Source: Bradyrhizobium yuanmingense
Lineage (GTDB): Bacteria; Pseudomonadota; Alphaproteobacteria; Rhizobiales; Xanthobacteraceae
Assembly: GCF_900094575.1 (NCBI RefSeq)
Contig: NZ_FMAE01000008.1
Coordinates: forward strand, 1 to 64,000
Length of the DNA: 64,000 nt
Direction: 5' to 3'
Positions 1 to 8,251 of this stretch are shown here, piece by piece. Below the pieces are notes generated by a model. That model saw only the letters and a program-made list of their open reading frames with translations, did no database searches and was not told where the DNA came from. The translations under genes and the position numbers were made by a program. Position 1 is the stretch's first letter; each line of letters starts with the position of its first letter.

Positions 1-120
1 GACTTCGCCCTGGGAGGGCTTTTCCTTGGCAGTGTCGGGAATGATGATGCCGCCAGCGGTCTTCTCTTCGGCGTCGATGCGCTTGACCACGACGCGGTCG
101 TGAAGCGGACGGAATTTCAT
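1..120 (-). CDS. groES: Co-chaperonin GroES, 5' part only
   Basis: GroES is the heptameric lid of the GroEL folding chamber in the cytoplasm. Only the first 40 codons lie in the window; the rest runs off the left edge. The N-terminus begins [16 protein letters not shown] and continues with a [13 protein letters not shown] stretch containing the start of the mobile loop, which is diagnostic of the family. The ATG at 118-120 has an excellent ribosome binding site, AGGAGG, a few bases upstream on the minus strand. groEL probably follows outside the window. The CIRCE operator upstream indicates HrcA repression and heat induction. Confidence 0.95.
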   Translation of the reverse strand, partial: MKFRPLHDRVVVKRIDAEEKTAGGIIIPDTAKEKPSQGEV

Positions 121-163
121 GCAGTCCTCCTAAGCAATTGCTCGGGTTGAGGTTTTGAGATTG

Positions 164-190
164 TTAGCAATCGTTGCCCGTGAGTGCTAG
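164..190 (-). promoter_or_regulatory. CIRCE operator (HrcA binding site) of groES
   Basis: The inverted repeat TTAGCAATC - 9 nt - GAGTGCTAG matches the CIRCE consensus TTAGCACTC-N9-GAGTGCTAA with two mismatches and the exact 9-nt spacer. It lies 44 bp upstream of the groES start codon, inside the predicted 5' untranslated leader. CIRCE is bound by the HrcA repressor and released on heat shock. The family match is clear; repression of this particular copy is inferred. Confidence 0.9.
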
Positions 191-203
191 CACGAGCGAG
201 CCT

Positions 204-232
204 GAAATAGGACAGGAATTTTCCGGGAGCAA
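204..232 (-). promoter_or_regulatory. Candidate groES promoter
   Basis: Reading the minus strand, TTGCTC (227-232) is followed after 17 bp by TATTTC (204-209). This is an imperfect sigma-70-like -35/-10 pair that would start transcription just upstream of the CIRCE element, the usual arrangement for HrcA-controlled groESL operons. The hexamers are weak matches, so the call rests mainly on position. Confidence 0.4.
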
Positions 233-519
233 GGGTTTGTAGCAGAAAAAATAGCAGCCGAAAGCGCGGACTGCCAGAAACCCTTTGCCATCGTTAACCA
301 GGGTGGGAGGCCTCTTCGAGGCCCCTTGGGCGACCGTATTAGCACGGAGTCGTCTCTGCTGCTAAAGCATTGAATTTCAACAGCTTGTTAAACTTTTGGG
401 CTTGAGATGAGTTGTCAGTTTGCGTCACATTTCTCGTCTGTGAGCGCATCGTTTCCGGGTGGCTCCCCGGGGCACGGACAAGCCACTCGCCGAATGCGCT
501 CCTGCAAAGGAGGTTTGGC

Positions 520-807
520 ATGGGACTGCGCGTTGGGGGCGTTTCCGAGGAATTCCGGAAACAGATGCTGGGCTACGGGCTGACGACGGCACAAATTCTC
601 TATCGGATGCCGGATCATCCCTCGCTGCTCCAGACCTATGTCTGGCAGAACTACGACATGTTTCCGAAATTCCCCGCGCTGACCGATTTCCTGGCGTTCT
701 GGCAGGAGAAGCTCGACGGCCCCCTCCATTCGGTCACGGTGGCGCATTGCAAGCTGATCAAGCCCGCCGAGCTCCGCGCCGTGGACGGCGTGTTTCGGTT
801 GCATTGA
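520..807 (+). CDS. usg: Usg family protein
   Basis: A 95-residue protein of unknown function, recognised as the Usg family common in alphaproteobacteria and historically named for linkage to tryptophan genes. Conserved stretches visible are GYGLTTAQILYRMPDHP (about 18-34), LQTYVWQ (about 37-43) and LDGPLHSV (about 64-71). The ATG at 520 is chosen because AAAGGAGG lies seven bases upstream; the open frame extends further 5' but without a binding site or family similarity. It has no signal peptide or membrane segment, so it is probably cytoplasmic. There are no tryptophan genes beside it here. Confidence 0.85.
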   Translation: MGLRVGGVSEEFRKQMLGYGLTTAQILYRMPDHPSLLQTYVWQNYDMFPKFPALTDFLAFWQEKLDGPLHSVTVAHCKLIKPAELRAVDGVFRLH

Positions 808-812
808 GGCCG

Positions 813-930
813 CGTAGGGTGGATTAGCCAGCGGCGGCGCGAAGCGCTGTCGCTGGTGTAATCCACCTCGTTTCTCTCCGCGTGTCGAAATAGACGTGGT
901 GGATTGCGCCTTCGGCTAATCCACCCTACG
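813..930. repeat. Palindromic intergenic element, GTAGGGTGG family, copy 1
   Basis: Long imperfect inverted repeat with outer arms CGTAGGGTGGATTAG and CTAATCCACCCTACG, and an inner arm pair GTGTAATCCACC / GGTGGATT. It sits between the convergent Usg and OGT genes. A related copy with GGGCAAAG in place of GGATTAG lies at 29481. It could fold into a cruciform or RNA hairpin and may serve as a bidirectional terminator, although no T-tract follows it. Confidence 0.85.
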
Positions 931-941
931 AGATCACGCAA

Positions 942-3071
942 TCAGACAGTGCTGTTGCAATAGCGCGTCCACATCGCGCGATAGGCCTCATCGACCGCTT
1001 GCGCATATGAGACGGGGTTGCCCGCGGCCGCGGCGTTGATCGTTGCGGGCAGTTCGCGGCGCAACTTGTCGAGCTCGCCGATCTCAGCCGCGCGGCTGGC
1101 CGCGATCTCGACATAGGCCTCCTCGCTGTCGGCGACCCAGTCCGGCAGGCCAAGCGCGGTGAGGATGGCGCCGGCAGCGCGGCCGGGCAGGCTGTTGCCG
1201 AGCTTCGCCACCACGGGCACGCCCATCTGCAGAGCTTCCCATGTGCTGACGCCGCCGTTCTGCGGGAACGGATCGAGGGCAATATCGATACGATTGAACG
1301 ATGCCAGATGCTCGTCCCGCAAGGTGGCTCCGAGCAGATCGACGCGTTCGGCCGGCAGTCGGCACGCCGCCAATCGCGCCAGCAGCTTGTCGCGGACCAG
1401 TTGGTCGTCGAGCGCAACGTCCTTGATCAGGAGGCGCGAGCCCGGCACCCGCTCGAGAATCCTGGACCAGACTGCCGCTGCCCCATCCGAGATCTTGCTG
1501 ATGCGGTTGAAGACGCCGAACGTGACGAAGCCGTTCGCGAGCGCCGGCGTCTTGCCCTGCGCAATCCCGGCCGGCAGCGGCGCCAGCGTCACAAAGCACG
1601 GCAGGTCGACCACCGTCTCTGCAAACAGATGCCGAACGTCGTGCGGAATCCCGACCGGATCCGAGAACAAATAGTCGATCGTCGGCAGCCCGGTGCCGGT
1701 GCCGTGGCCCCAGCCGTGCGCCTGGATCGGCGCCGGTTTGCGCGCAAATACGCCGAGGCGGTTTCCTCGGGTGTGGCTGGACAGGTCGATCAGAATATCG
1801 ATGCGATCGTCGCGAATCTGGGCGGCGAGACGATCGTCGCTCCATTGCGAGGCATCGCGCCAGCGATCGGCGATGCCTTGAAATTCGCGTGTCGTCGCGT
1901 CCACTTTCGCCGAGCACGAATAGCACACGATCTCGAACTGGGCCCGATCATGGTGTTGCAGGACGGGCTTGAAGATGAACGCAGCCGAATGCGCGTTGAA
2001 GTCCGACGAGACATAGCCCAGCACCAGGCGGCGATCCGGATCGCGGCCGTTGTCATGCGGTGCCGCCGCTTCTGAAGCGATTCTCGCGCCGATCCGCTCC
2101 CACCATACGCGTCGCGCCTGCTGATGCCGCTCGACGCTGGCGTCCGGCACGAAATCGAGCGTGAAGATCTTGCTCGAGATCGCGCTCTCGAGATCGGGCC
2201 TGATATCGAGGGCTCTGTCGAAACTGGCGAGGGCTTCGTCGACCCGGCCTAGTCCGGCAAGACAAAGGCCCAGCACCAGATGAGCCTGATCGGAATCGGG
2301 CGCGATCGCGAGCGCCCTCTCGCAATCGGATAGTGCCTGGGCCATCTGCCGGGTCTGGAGCAAGACATTGGCGCGCCAGAGCCATCCGTTCACGTCGTCA
2401 GGGGCGAGGGCGATTGCCCGGTTGCAATCCGCCATGGCCTCGTCGAATCGCTGCAGCTCCCGGAGTGCCACGGCGCGGTTCGCCAGCGCCGCCGCATAGT
2501 CGGGCTTGATCGCGAGCGCGCGGTTCAGGCTTGCAAGAGCCTTGTCGTAGTTGCGCAGACGGCAGAGCGTGGAGCCGCGGCCGTTGTGGGCTTCGGCGAG
2601 GTTTGCGTCGACGGCGAGCGCCCGATCGTAGCTGTCGAGCGCTTCCTGGTAGCGATCCAGGGCCGCGCTCGCGTTCCCGAGATTGGAGAGAGCGAGGGCG
2701 TAGTTGGGCCGCAAGGCGAGCGCCTTGCGATAGCTCTCGCGGGCATCATTGTGACGTTTCAGCCCGTTCAGCGCGACGCCCAGGCTCATATGGGCTTCGG
2801 CCGATCGCGGATCGACGACAACCGCCCGGCTCAGCAGGCTCTCGGCCTGCTGATAATTCCCAGCATCGGACTCCAACGCGCCGAGCATATGCAGCGCGAT
2901 GAATTGATTGGGCGCGATCTGCAGGAGCTGGCGATAGGCAGCCTTGGCCCCGGGCAGGCGGCCCTTCTTGTGCAATTCGAGCGCTTGCCCGAGCAAGGGC
3001 AGCACGTCGGCCTTTTGCCGCTTCTGAAGCCGGGCATTTTGAAATGCACGCTGACCGACATTGCTGCCCAT
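942..3071 (-). CDS. TPR protein with O-GlcNAc-transferase-like (SPINDLY) domain
   Basis: A 709-residue protein. Residues about 25-330 form a tandem array of roughly nine tetratricopeptide repeats, with recurring patterns such as AEAHMSLGVALN and ALSNLGNASAALDRYQEALDSYDRAL. Residues about 345-700 match the bacterial glycosyltransferase family 41 (OGT/SPINDLY) domain: GYVSSDF, SSHTRGNRL, GLPTIDYLFSDP, FGVFNRISKI, and DIALDPFPQNGGVSTWEALQMGVPVV. The family transfers a sugar from a UDP-sugar to Ser/Thr of proteins; bacterial members are poorly characterised and the substrate is unknown. The ATG at 3071 has GGGGGA upstream. It appears monocistronic and cytoplasmic. Confidence 0.9.
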   Translation of the reverse strand: MGSNVGQRAFQNARLQKRQKADVLPLLGQALELHKKGRLPGAKAAYRQLLQIAPNQFIALHMLGALESDAGNYQQAESLLSRAVVVDPRSAEAHMSLGVALNGLKRHNDARESYRKALALRPNYALALSNLGNASAALDRYQEALDSYDRALAVDANLAEAHNGRGSTLCRLRNYDKALASLNRALAIKPDYAAALANRAVALRELQRFDEAMADCNRAIALAPDDVNGWLWRANVLLQTRQMAQALSDCERALAIAPDSDQAHLVLGLCLAGLGRVDEALASFDRALDIRPDLESAISSKIFTLDFVPDASVERHQQARRVWWERIGARIASEAAAPHDNGRDPDRRLVLGYVSSDFNAHSAAFIFKPVLQHHDRAQFEIVCYSCSAKVDATTREFQGIADRWRDASQWSDDRLAAQIRDDRIDILIDLSSHTRGNRLGVFARKPAPIQAHGWGHGTGTGLPTIDYLFSDPVGIPHDVRHLFAETVVDLPCFVTLAPLPAGIAQGKTPALANGFVTFGVFNRISKISDGAAAVWSRILERVPGSRLLIKDVALDDQLVRDKLLARLAACRLPAERVDLLGATLRDEHLASFNRIDIALDPFPQNGGVSTWEALQMGVPVVAKLGNSLPGRAAGAILTALGLPDWVADSEEAYVEIAASRAAEIGELDKLRRELPATINAAAAGNPVSYAQAVDEAYRAMWTRYCNSTV

Positions 3072-3206
3072 GAATCAATTCCCCCGGATGTCCCGGGAGA
3101 GACTAGTTCAGCGCGAGAACGAAGACGAGACGACCCCAGCCCGACGCGCCAGCTTGGGGCAAGCTACGATCCCATACGGTGATCGCGTGATTGGCCTCAG
3201 CCTCTT

Positions 3207-3242
3207 ACCCTCCAGGGGAGGGTCCTGGAGGGGGAGGGTGAC
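3207..3242. repeat. Short G-rich palindrome
   Basis: The arms CCTCCAG (3209-3215) and CTGGAGG (3225-3231) flank GGGAGGGTC, followed by GGGGAGGGTGAC. The block resembles a common Bradyrhizobium intergenic motif of the CCCTCC / GGAGGG type. It lies in the 291-bp divergent gap between the OGT-like gene and the cupin gene, where no other feature was found. Confidence 0.4.
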
Positions 3243-3362
3243 AGCGCGGATGCGGCACTACTCAACACGACCAGCTCTGCGATTGCTGCCTCGCCCACGA
3301 CTGGATAAGCTGACCTTCAAGCCATACCGCGCGACGGCGGCTCAGAAACAGGGAGGCAGACA

Positions 3363-3890
3363 ATGGCCAAGCAAAAGGCATCGAGGCCCGCATTGAAGAC
3401 CGCGGTGAAGAAGCGGAGTGGCGCCAAGGCGGCGGCGCGATCCTCGGCACGCAAGGCCGTGAAGGCGAAGGCGCGCACTGCCGCTGCGAAAAAGCCCGCA
3501 CGTCCGAAGCAGCGCATCGCCGTCAGCCATCACCGCGAGGAAGACTTCAAGGCCGACGGCCTGCGCGCCTACGCGAAGTATCGCGATCTCGGCATCGGCG
3601 AGGCGACCCATGGCCTCGCGCAGGCGCATGTGATCCGCCTGCAAGGTCCCTGCAACCCGGCCGAGGTGTCCAAGCTCCACTATCACGACGTCGAATTCCA
3701 GATGGTCTACGTGCTCAAGGGCTGGGTGAAGACCTATATGGACGGGCAGGGCGAGACCTTGATGCAGCAAGGCAGCGCCTGGACCCAGCCGCCGAAGATC
3801 AGACACATGATCCTGGACTATTCGGACGACGTGGAGCTGCTGGAGGTGATCCTCCCCGCTGAGTTCAAGACGGTGGAGCTGAAGGCGTAA
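3363..3890 (+). CDS. Cupin-domain protein with Lys/Ala-rich N-terminal tail
   Basis: A 175-residue protein. Residues 1-48 are a histone-H1-like, very basic Ala/Lys stretch (for example KAKARTAAAKKPARPK), which suggests nucleic acid or membrane-surface contact, though this is inferred. Residues about 55-165 form a single cupin barrel: HYHDVEFQMVYVLKGWVKTY gives the first metal-binding cupin motif (two His and a Glu), and QGSAWTQPPKIRHMIL gives the second. Cupins are functionally diverse, and substrate cannot be assigned. The ATG has GGGAGG eight bases upstream. Confidence 0.8.
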   Translation: MAKQKASRPALKTAVKKRSGAKAAARSSARKAVKAKARTAAAKKPARPKQRIAVSHHREEDFKADGLRAYAKYRDLGIGEATHGLAQAHVIRLQGPCNPAEVSKLHYHDVEFQMVYVLKGWVKTYMDGQGETLMQQGSAWTQPPKIRHMILDYSDDVELLEVILPAEFKTVELKA

Positions 3891-4041
3891 GCGCAACTCT
3901 CGATCGCTAAAATGCGGTCGATCCGAGAAACCGGGCGGTCAGCAATCGGGATGATTTCGGCCGCCCCGCAAGCCTGGTGCTAACCAGTCGAAAATACCTC
4001 TCGCGTCAACTCAAGGCTGTGTCAACGCGGGAAATGCTTTC

Positions 4042-5241
4042 ATGGCGACCAACACTTTTGGCCGACGCGGCATCGTAGCGCCAGCTCCAAGAGCATCGTT
4101 TCAAGCCGCCGCCGCGCCGATCGCCATAGAGAAGCCCTCTTCCAGCGAGGAGACGCTTTTTGCCGACAACAAGCTTCTGGCCGACATCCCCTTCCTCACC
4201 ATCGGCCTGATCTTCGGTCTGCTCCTGATCTTCGTTATGCAGCGTAGTCTCGCCATCGACATCGCGCGGGACGGCGATCTCGATGTCCGCTCGCTGATCG
4301 CTCAGGGGGCGTCCGGCTACGATCTCGTCGTCGGGAGGGGAGAGTGGTGGCGAATCGGCCTTGCGCCGCTTCTGCATGGCAGCGGGTGGCACCTCGTGAG
4401 CAACTGCGTGGCGCTGTTCATCGTCGGCGTCAGGCTGGAGTCGCTGATCGGCCGCGGCTGGTTTGCTTTGATCTTCGTTGCCAGTGCATTGGCCGGAGAG
4501 GCCGGCTCGCTGCTGGGCAACGGTCCCGGCACGGTCGGCGTCGGTGCGTCCGGCGCCATCACCGGGCTGATCGCCGCGCTGTTCGTGGCGAGCTTCGATC
4601 CCGAAGCGGACGCCGATCAGACCATATCGAGGCTGAAGACGTCGCTGTTCTTCGGTGTTCCCGCACTGCTGCCAATGGCCTTTGGCGCTTCCGGCAACGT
4701 CAACTATTACGCCCACGCAGGCGGTGCGGTGGCCGGCGCCGCGCTCGCCGTCACGCCGTGGCTCGCCTTCTGGTCCTATGACAGCCTGCCGCGGAGCGCG
4801 AGCATGACCTTGCTGGCAGGATCCATCGGATCTCTCATCTGCGCCGGCTTCGCCGCCGCGCATTATTCGGCCTACATGGCCGATGCCGCGCACTATATCC
4901 GCGCCTCGGAAGTGCCGATGAAGGGCGACGAGATGGCCAGCCGGTCGCTCGATCTCGTTAGCCGCTACCCGAAAGACGCGCGGGCTCACGTCTACCGTGC
5001 TGTCTTCTTCCTGGAACAAGCGGATATCAATGCCGCCGAGAGGGAAGCGCAAACCGCCATGTCGCTCGCAGCTTCGGACGTGGCGGGTGGGCCGGTGCGC
5101 TCCGGGGCGCAGGGCTTGATAGCGGTGTTGCTGTGGGTGCAGGGGCGAACCAGCGAGGCAAAGGCCATGGCGGCCGAGCCGTGCCGTTCCAAGGTGCCTG
5201 AGGTGCGTCGCATCCTGCAGAAGTCGAAATTGTGCGGTTGA
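4042..5241 (+). CDS. Rhomboid family intramembrane serine protease
   Basis: A 399-residue polytopic membrane protein. After a soluble N-terminus of about 45 residues there are six or more hydrophobic segments (first at about 48-66). The rhomboid signature is present: LLHGSGWHLVSN (His117, Asn121) in the second segment, the nucleophile motif GASG with Ser170, and the catalytic His225 in NYYAHAGGA. Rhomboids cleave transmembrane segments of substrate proteins within the inner membrane. The C-terminal 110 residues (about 290-399) follow the last membrane segment and are helical, TPR-like, with repeated Ala/Glu helices. The substrate is unknown. Confidence 0.9.
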   Translation: MATNTFGRRGIVAPAPRASFQAAAAPIAIEKPSSSEETLFADNKLLADIPFLTIGLIFGLLLIFVMQRSLAIDIARDGDLDVRSLIAQGASGYDLVVGRGEWWRIGLAPLLHGSGWHLVSNCVALFIVGVRLESLIGRGWFALIFVASALAGEAGSLLGNGPGTVGVGASGAITGLIAALFVASFDPEADADQTISRLKTSLFFGVPALLPMAFGASGNVNYYAHAGGAVAGAALAVTPWLAFWSYDSLPRSASMTLLAGSIGSLICAGFAAAHYSAYMADAAHYIRASEVPMKGDEMASRSLDLVSRYPKDARAHVYRAVFFLEQADINAAEREAQTAMSLAASDVAGGPVRSGAQGLIAVLLWVQGRTSEAKAMAAEPCRSKVPEVRRILQKSKLCG

Positions 5242-5260
5242 GGCAAAGATTCTCGCCGCC

Positions 5261-5346
5261 GTCATTGCGAGGAGCTCTTGCGACGAAGCAATCCAGACTG
5301 TCTCCGCGGACGCATGTCTGGATTGCTTCGCTTCGCTCGCAATGAC
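5261..5346. repeat. Palindromic element, CATTGCGAGGAGC family, copy 1
   Basis: Inverted repeat beginning GTCATTGCGAGGAGC and ending GCTCGCAATGAC, with inner arms AAGCAATCCAG / CTGGATTGCTTCG around a short loop. Copies of the same family occur at 8029 and 15444. It lies between the convergent rhomboid and nucleoside-transporter genes. Confidence 0.9.
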
Positions 5347-5361
5347 GCGTGGAAAGAGAGC

Positions 5362-6612
5362 CTACGCCAACACCCCCACCACCGCTCCCATCAGGCACGT
5401 CGTGAGCGTCCCCGACACGATCGACTTCAGCCCCAGCGCGTTGATCTCCTCGCGCCGCTCCGGTGCCATCACCCCTAAGCCGCCGATCATGATGCCGAGG
5501 CTGGCGAAATTGGCGAAGCCGCACATCGCATAGAGCATGATCAGGCGCGAGCGCGGATCGAGCGTATCGGGCGGCAGCTTCGAGAAGTCGACATAGGCGA
5601 TCAATTCGTTCAGCACGGTCTTGGTGCCCATCAGGCTGCCGGCGGTGATCGCTTGATCCCACGGCAGCCCCATCAGCCAGCACACCGGCGCCATGACGAG
5701 GGCGAGCAGCCGCTGCAGCGAGATCGCGGCGCCGCCGACGTGCGGGAGCAGGCCGAGGATGGCGTTGACGAGATAGACCAGCGCCACCAGCACCAGCAGC
5801 ATCGCGACGATGTTGATCAGCAGCTCGATGCCCGCGCTGGTGCCTTTCACGATCGCGTCCATCGTGCTGGCGACCTCCATTTGCGGATCTTCCAGCGTGC
5901 CGCCGGTGCGCTTGTCGGAGGTTTCAGGGACCATGATCAGGCTGACCAGGATCGCCGCCGGCGCGCCGAGCACCGAGGCGATGACGAAATGCGCGGCGGC
6001 GTCGGGAATGAGCGGCGCCAGCAGAGTCGCATAGAGCACCAGCACGGTGCCGGCGATGCCGGCCATGCCGCCGGTCATGACCAGGAACAACTCGCTGCGC
6101 GTCATCTGTGCCAGATACGGCCGCACGAACAGCGGTGCCTCGACCATGCCGAGGAAGATATTGGCGGCGGTCGAAAGCCCGACGGCGCCGCCGACGCCGA
6201 GGGTGCGCTCCAAGAGCCAGGCCATGCCGCGGACGATCGGCGGCAGCACGCGCCAATAGAACAACAGCGTCGTGAGCACGCTCATGACCAGCACGATCGG
6301 CAGTGCCTGGAACGCCAGGATGAAGTCCGCGCCTGGCGCCTTCAGGTCGAAGGGCAGGGGTCCGCCGCCGATATAGCCGAACACGAAGGCGGAGCCGGCC
6401 CGCGAGGCCGCCGAGATCGCGCCGACCGCGTCGTTGATGGCGCCGAAGGCATGAGCGACGACCGGCAGCTTCAGCAGCACGAGGGCGGTGACGAAGGTCG
6501 CGGCGAGGCCGATCGCCGCCTGGCGCAGCGACACCGCGCGACGATTTTCCGCCAGCGCGAAGGCGATCAGCAGCAATGCGAAAATGCCGAGTGCAGATTG
6601 CAGGCGCAGCAT
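5362..6612 (-). CDS. Concentrative nucleoside transporter, NupC/CNT family
   Basis: A 416-residue inner-membrane protein, the usual length for bacterial CNT transporters, which import nucleosides with H+ or Na+. It has about ten hydrophobic segments. Signature regions are GYIGGGP (about 79-85), GLSTAANIFLGMVEAPLFVRPY (about 145-166, with the conserved Glu158-Ala-Pro substrate-site motif), LFLVMTGGMAGIAGTVL, and GTKTVLNELIAY near the C-terminus. The ATG at 6612 has GAGGG upstream. It is divergent from the MFS gene at 6772. A purine salvage gene (gpt) lies 8 kb away but is not linked as an operon. Confidence 0.92.
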   Translation of the reverse strand: MLRLQSALGIFALLLIAFALAENRRAVSLRQAAIGLAATFVTALVLLKLPVVAHAFGAINDAVGAISAASRAGSAFVFGYIGGGPLPFDLKAPGADFILAFQALPIVLVMSVLTTLLFYWRVLPPIVRGMAWLLERTLGVGGAVGLSTAANIFLGMVEAPLFVRPYLAQMTRSELFLVMTGGMAGIAGTVLVLYATLLAPLIPDAAAHFVIASVLGAPAAILVSLIMVPETSDKRTGGTLEDPQMEVASTMDAIVKGTSAGIELLINIVAMLLVLVALVYLVNAILGLLPHVGGAAISLQRLLALVMAPVCWLMGLPWDQAITAGSLMGTKTVLNELIAYVDFSKLPPDTLDPRSRLIMLYAMCGFANFASLGIMIGGLGVMAPERREEINALGLKSIVSGTLTTCLMGAVVGVLA

Positions 6613-6771
6613 GATGTCCCAAACCCTCGATGATTATGGCCGTGCCTGCGCTGCAAAGGCAATGCCGGGAGCAGCCGGGAACGACCAGTGTTGACAAGCG
6701 GGGCCACCTCGGCCACGCGGGAGGCCTTCGATATCGAGGGAAAGAGCGGTCCGAGCGTGACCGAAGAGGCG

Positions 6772-8010
6772 ATGCCAGAGCAGCCAATATCCGGACATCG
6801 ACCGGTCACCGCCGGTGAGCTCCTCCGCCATCCCGCTTTCCTGTTCTTCCTGCTCTCGCGCAGCCTGTCGCGCTTCTCCAGCCAGATCGCGGCCGTCGCG
6901 ATCGGCTGGCAGATCTACGATCTCACCGGCTCGGCGTTCGACCTCGGGATGGTTGGTCTCGTCCAGTTCCTGCCCACCGCGCTTCTGGTGTTCGTCGCCG
7001 GCCACGCCGCCGATCGCTACGAGCGCAAGCGCGTCGTCCAGCTCTGCCAGCTGGTGGAGGCCGCGACCGCGCTCTATCTCGGGGCCATCACCTATCTCGG
7101 CGCGGTCAGCGAAGTGCAGATCTTCATCGCGACTTTCCTGCTCGGAATCGCCGGCGCGTTCGAGAGCCCGACCACGGCGGCGCTGCTGCCGCTGATCGCG
7201 CCGCAGGGCTCGCTCCAGCGCGCCACTGCCGTCTCCAGTGGGGCGGCGCAGGTCGCGACCATCACGGGACCTGCGCTCGGCGGCATCGCCTATGCGGTCG
7301 CCCCGCACCTTGCCTATGCCGTGATGGTCCTGTTCTGGGTCTTGGGGATGATCTTGACCGGCTTCATCCGGCCGCGCCCGCAGGCGATCGCGAGGGAGGG
7401 GATGGACTCGGACAACATCTTCGCCGGCGTCCGCTTCATTCGCAGCAACCCGGCGATCCTCGGGACCATCTCGCTCGATTTGTTCGCCGTGCTGTTCGGC
7501 GGCGTCACGGCGCTGCTGCCGATCTATGCCCGCGACATCCTCCAGACCGGCCCGGTCGGGTTAGGCGTGCTGCGCGCCGCGCCTGCGGTCGGTGCCTTGC
7601 TGATGACCATGGTGCTGGCGCGCCACGCGATCTCCCGGCATGTGGGCCTTCGCATGTTCCAGGCCGTGATCGTGTTCGGCCTCGCCACCATCGTGTTCGC
7701 GCTGTCGTCCTGGATGTGGCTGTCGGTGCTGTCGCTTGCAATCCTCGGTGCGGCCGACACGATCAGCGTCGTGATCCGCTTCTCGCTGGTGCAGCTGTCG
7801 ACACCCGACGAGATGCGCGGCCGCGTCGGCGCGGTGAACTTCCTGTTCATCAACGCCTCGAACCAGCTCGGCCAGTTCGAGAGCGGAGTGGCAGCCGCGC
7901 TGCTCGGCGCCATGCCTGCCGCCGTGCTCGGCGGCGTCGCCACCGTCGCAGTGGCGCTGCTCTGGATGAAGCTGTTTCCAGCCCTGCGCAAGGTGGAGAG
8001 CCTGGAGTAG
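6772..8010 (+). CDS. MFS transporter, EntS-like (MFS_3) exporter
   Basis: A 412-residue protein with about 12 membrane segments. It resembles the enterobactin-exporter-type MFS family: LSRFSSQIAAVAIGWQIYDLTGSAFDLGMVGLVQF near the N-terminus and the loop motif GHAADRYERKRV. The family exports siderophores or drugs; the substrate here is unknown. I chose the ATG at 6772 because GAAGAGG lies three to nine bases upstream and the family similarity begins soon after. An in-frame GTG at 6688 would add 28 residues without family similarity and has a weaker site. Confidence 0.82.
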   Translation: MPEQPISGHRPVTAGELLRHPAFLFFLLSRSLSRFSSQIAAVAIGWQIYDLTGSAFDLGMVGLVQFLPTALLVFVAGHAADRYERKRVVQLCQLVEAATALYLGAITYLGAVSEVQIFIATFLLGIAGAFESPTTAALLPLIAPQGSLQRATAVSSGAAQVATITGPALGGIAYAVAPHLAYAVMVLFWVLGMILTGFIRPRPQAIAREGMDSDNIFAGVRFIRSNPAILGTISLDLFAVLFGGVTALLPIYARDILQTGPVGLGVLRAAPAVGALLMTMVLARHAISRHVGLRMFQAVIVFGLATIVFALSSWMWLSVLSLAILGAADTISVVIRFSLVQLSTPDEMRGRVGAVNFLFINASNQLGQFESGVAAALLGAMPAAVLGGVATVAVALLWMKLFPALRKVESLE

Positions 8011-8028
8011 GCGCTCCGCTCTCTCAAC

Positions 8029-8143
8029 GTCATTGCGAGGAGCCCGCGACAAAATTGCGTAGCAATTTTGCGCTGATGCGACGAAGCAATCCAGAATCTC
8101 ACCGCGGCGGCAGCCTGGATTGCTTCGCTGCGCTCGCAATGAC
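8029..8143. repeat. Palindromic element, CATTGCGAGGAGC family, copy 2, with nested hairpin
   Basis: Same outer arms as copy 1 (GTCATTGCGAGGAGC ... GCTCGCAATGAC). Inside the left arm is an extra insertion, CAAAATTGC-GTA-GCAATTTTG (about 8050-8070), which is itself a perfect 9-bp palindrome. It sits downstream of the MFS gene. Confidence 0.9.
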
Positions 8144-8216
8144 GATTATTGAGATGGCGTGGGGACTTAACTCGCGGGACGCCCGCAGCCCGGCAGCAGC
8201 AGGCGCCTCTTGACGC

Positions 8217-8240
8217 CTACTGTGCATGGGGTTGTTTTCG
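8217..8240 (-). repeat. Conserved 24-nt motif downstream of a gene, copy 1
   Basis: On the minus strand the motif reads AAAACAACCCCATGCACAGT (core 20 of 24 nt), preceded by AAAAAAGCGCG. It starts 12 bases after the stop codon of the SDR gene. The identical 24-mer occurs at 48148-48171, also just after the stop of a minus-strand gene. Its function is unknown. Confidence 0.75.
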
Positions 8241-8251
8241 CGCTTTTTTGT

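Larger units (their letters stand above)
121..519. other. Divergent intergenic region groES / Usg gene
   Basis: This gap of about 400 bp holds the groES leader, CIRCE element and promoter on the minus strand. It also holds a GC-rich hairpin at about 306-325 (GAGGCCTC-TTC-GAGGCC) without a T-tract. The right part must carry the promoter of the Usg-family gene, but I cannot pick convincing hexamers. Overlapping open frames on both strands at 339-520 look like chance frames. Confidence 0.5.

Noticed and set aside
5653-6633. A 326-codon plus-strand frame over the nucleoside transporter
   Set aside because: It is antisense to a clear CNT transporter; composition is Arg/Gln/His-rich with no domain.
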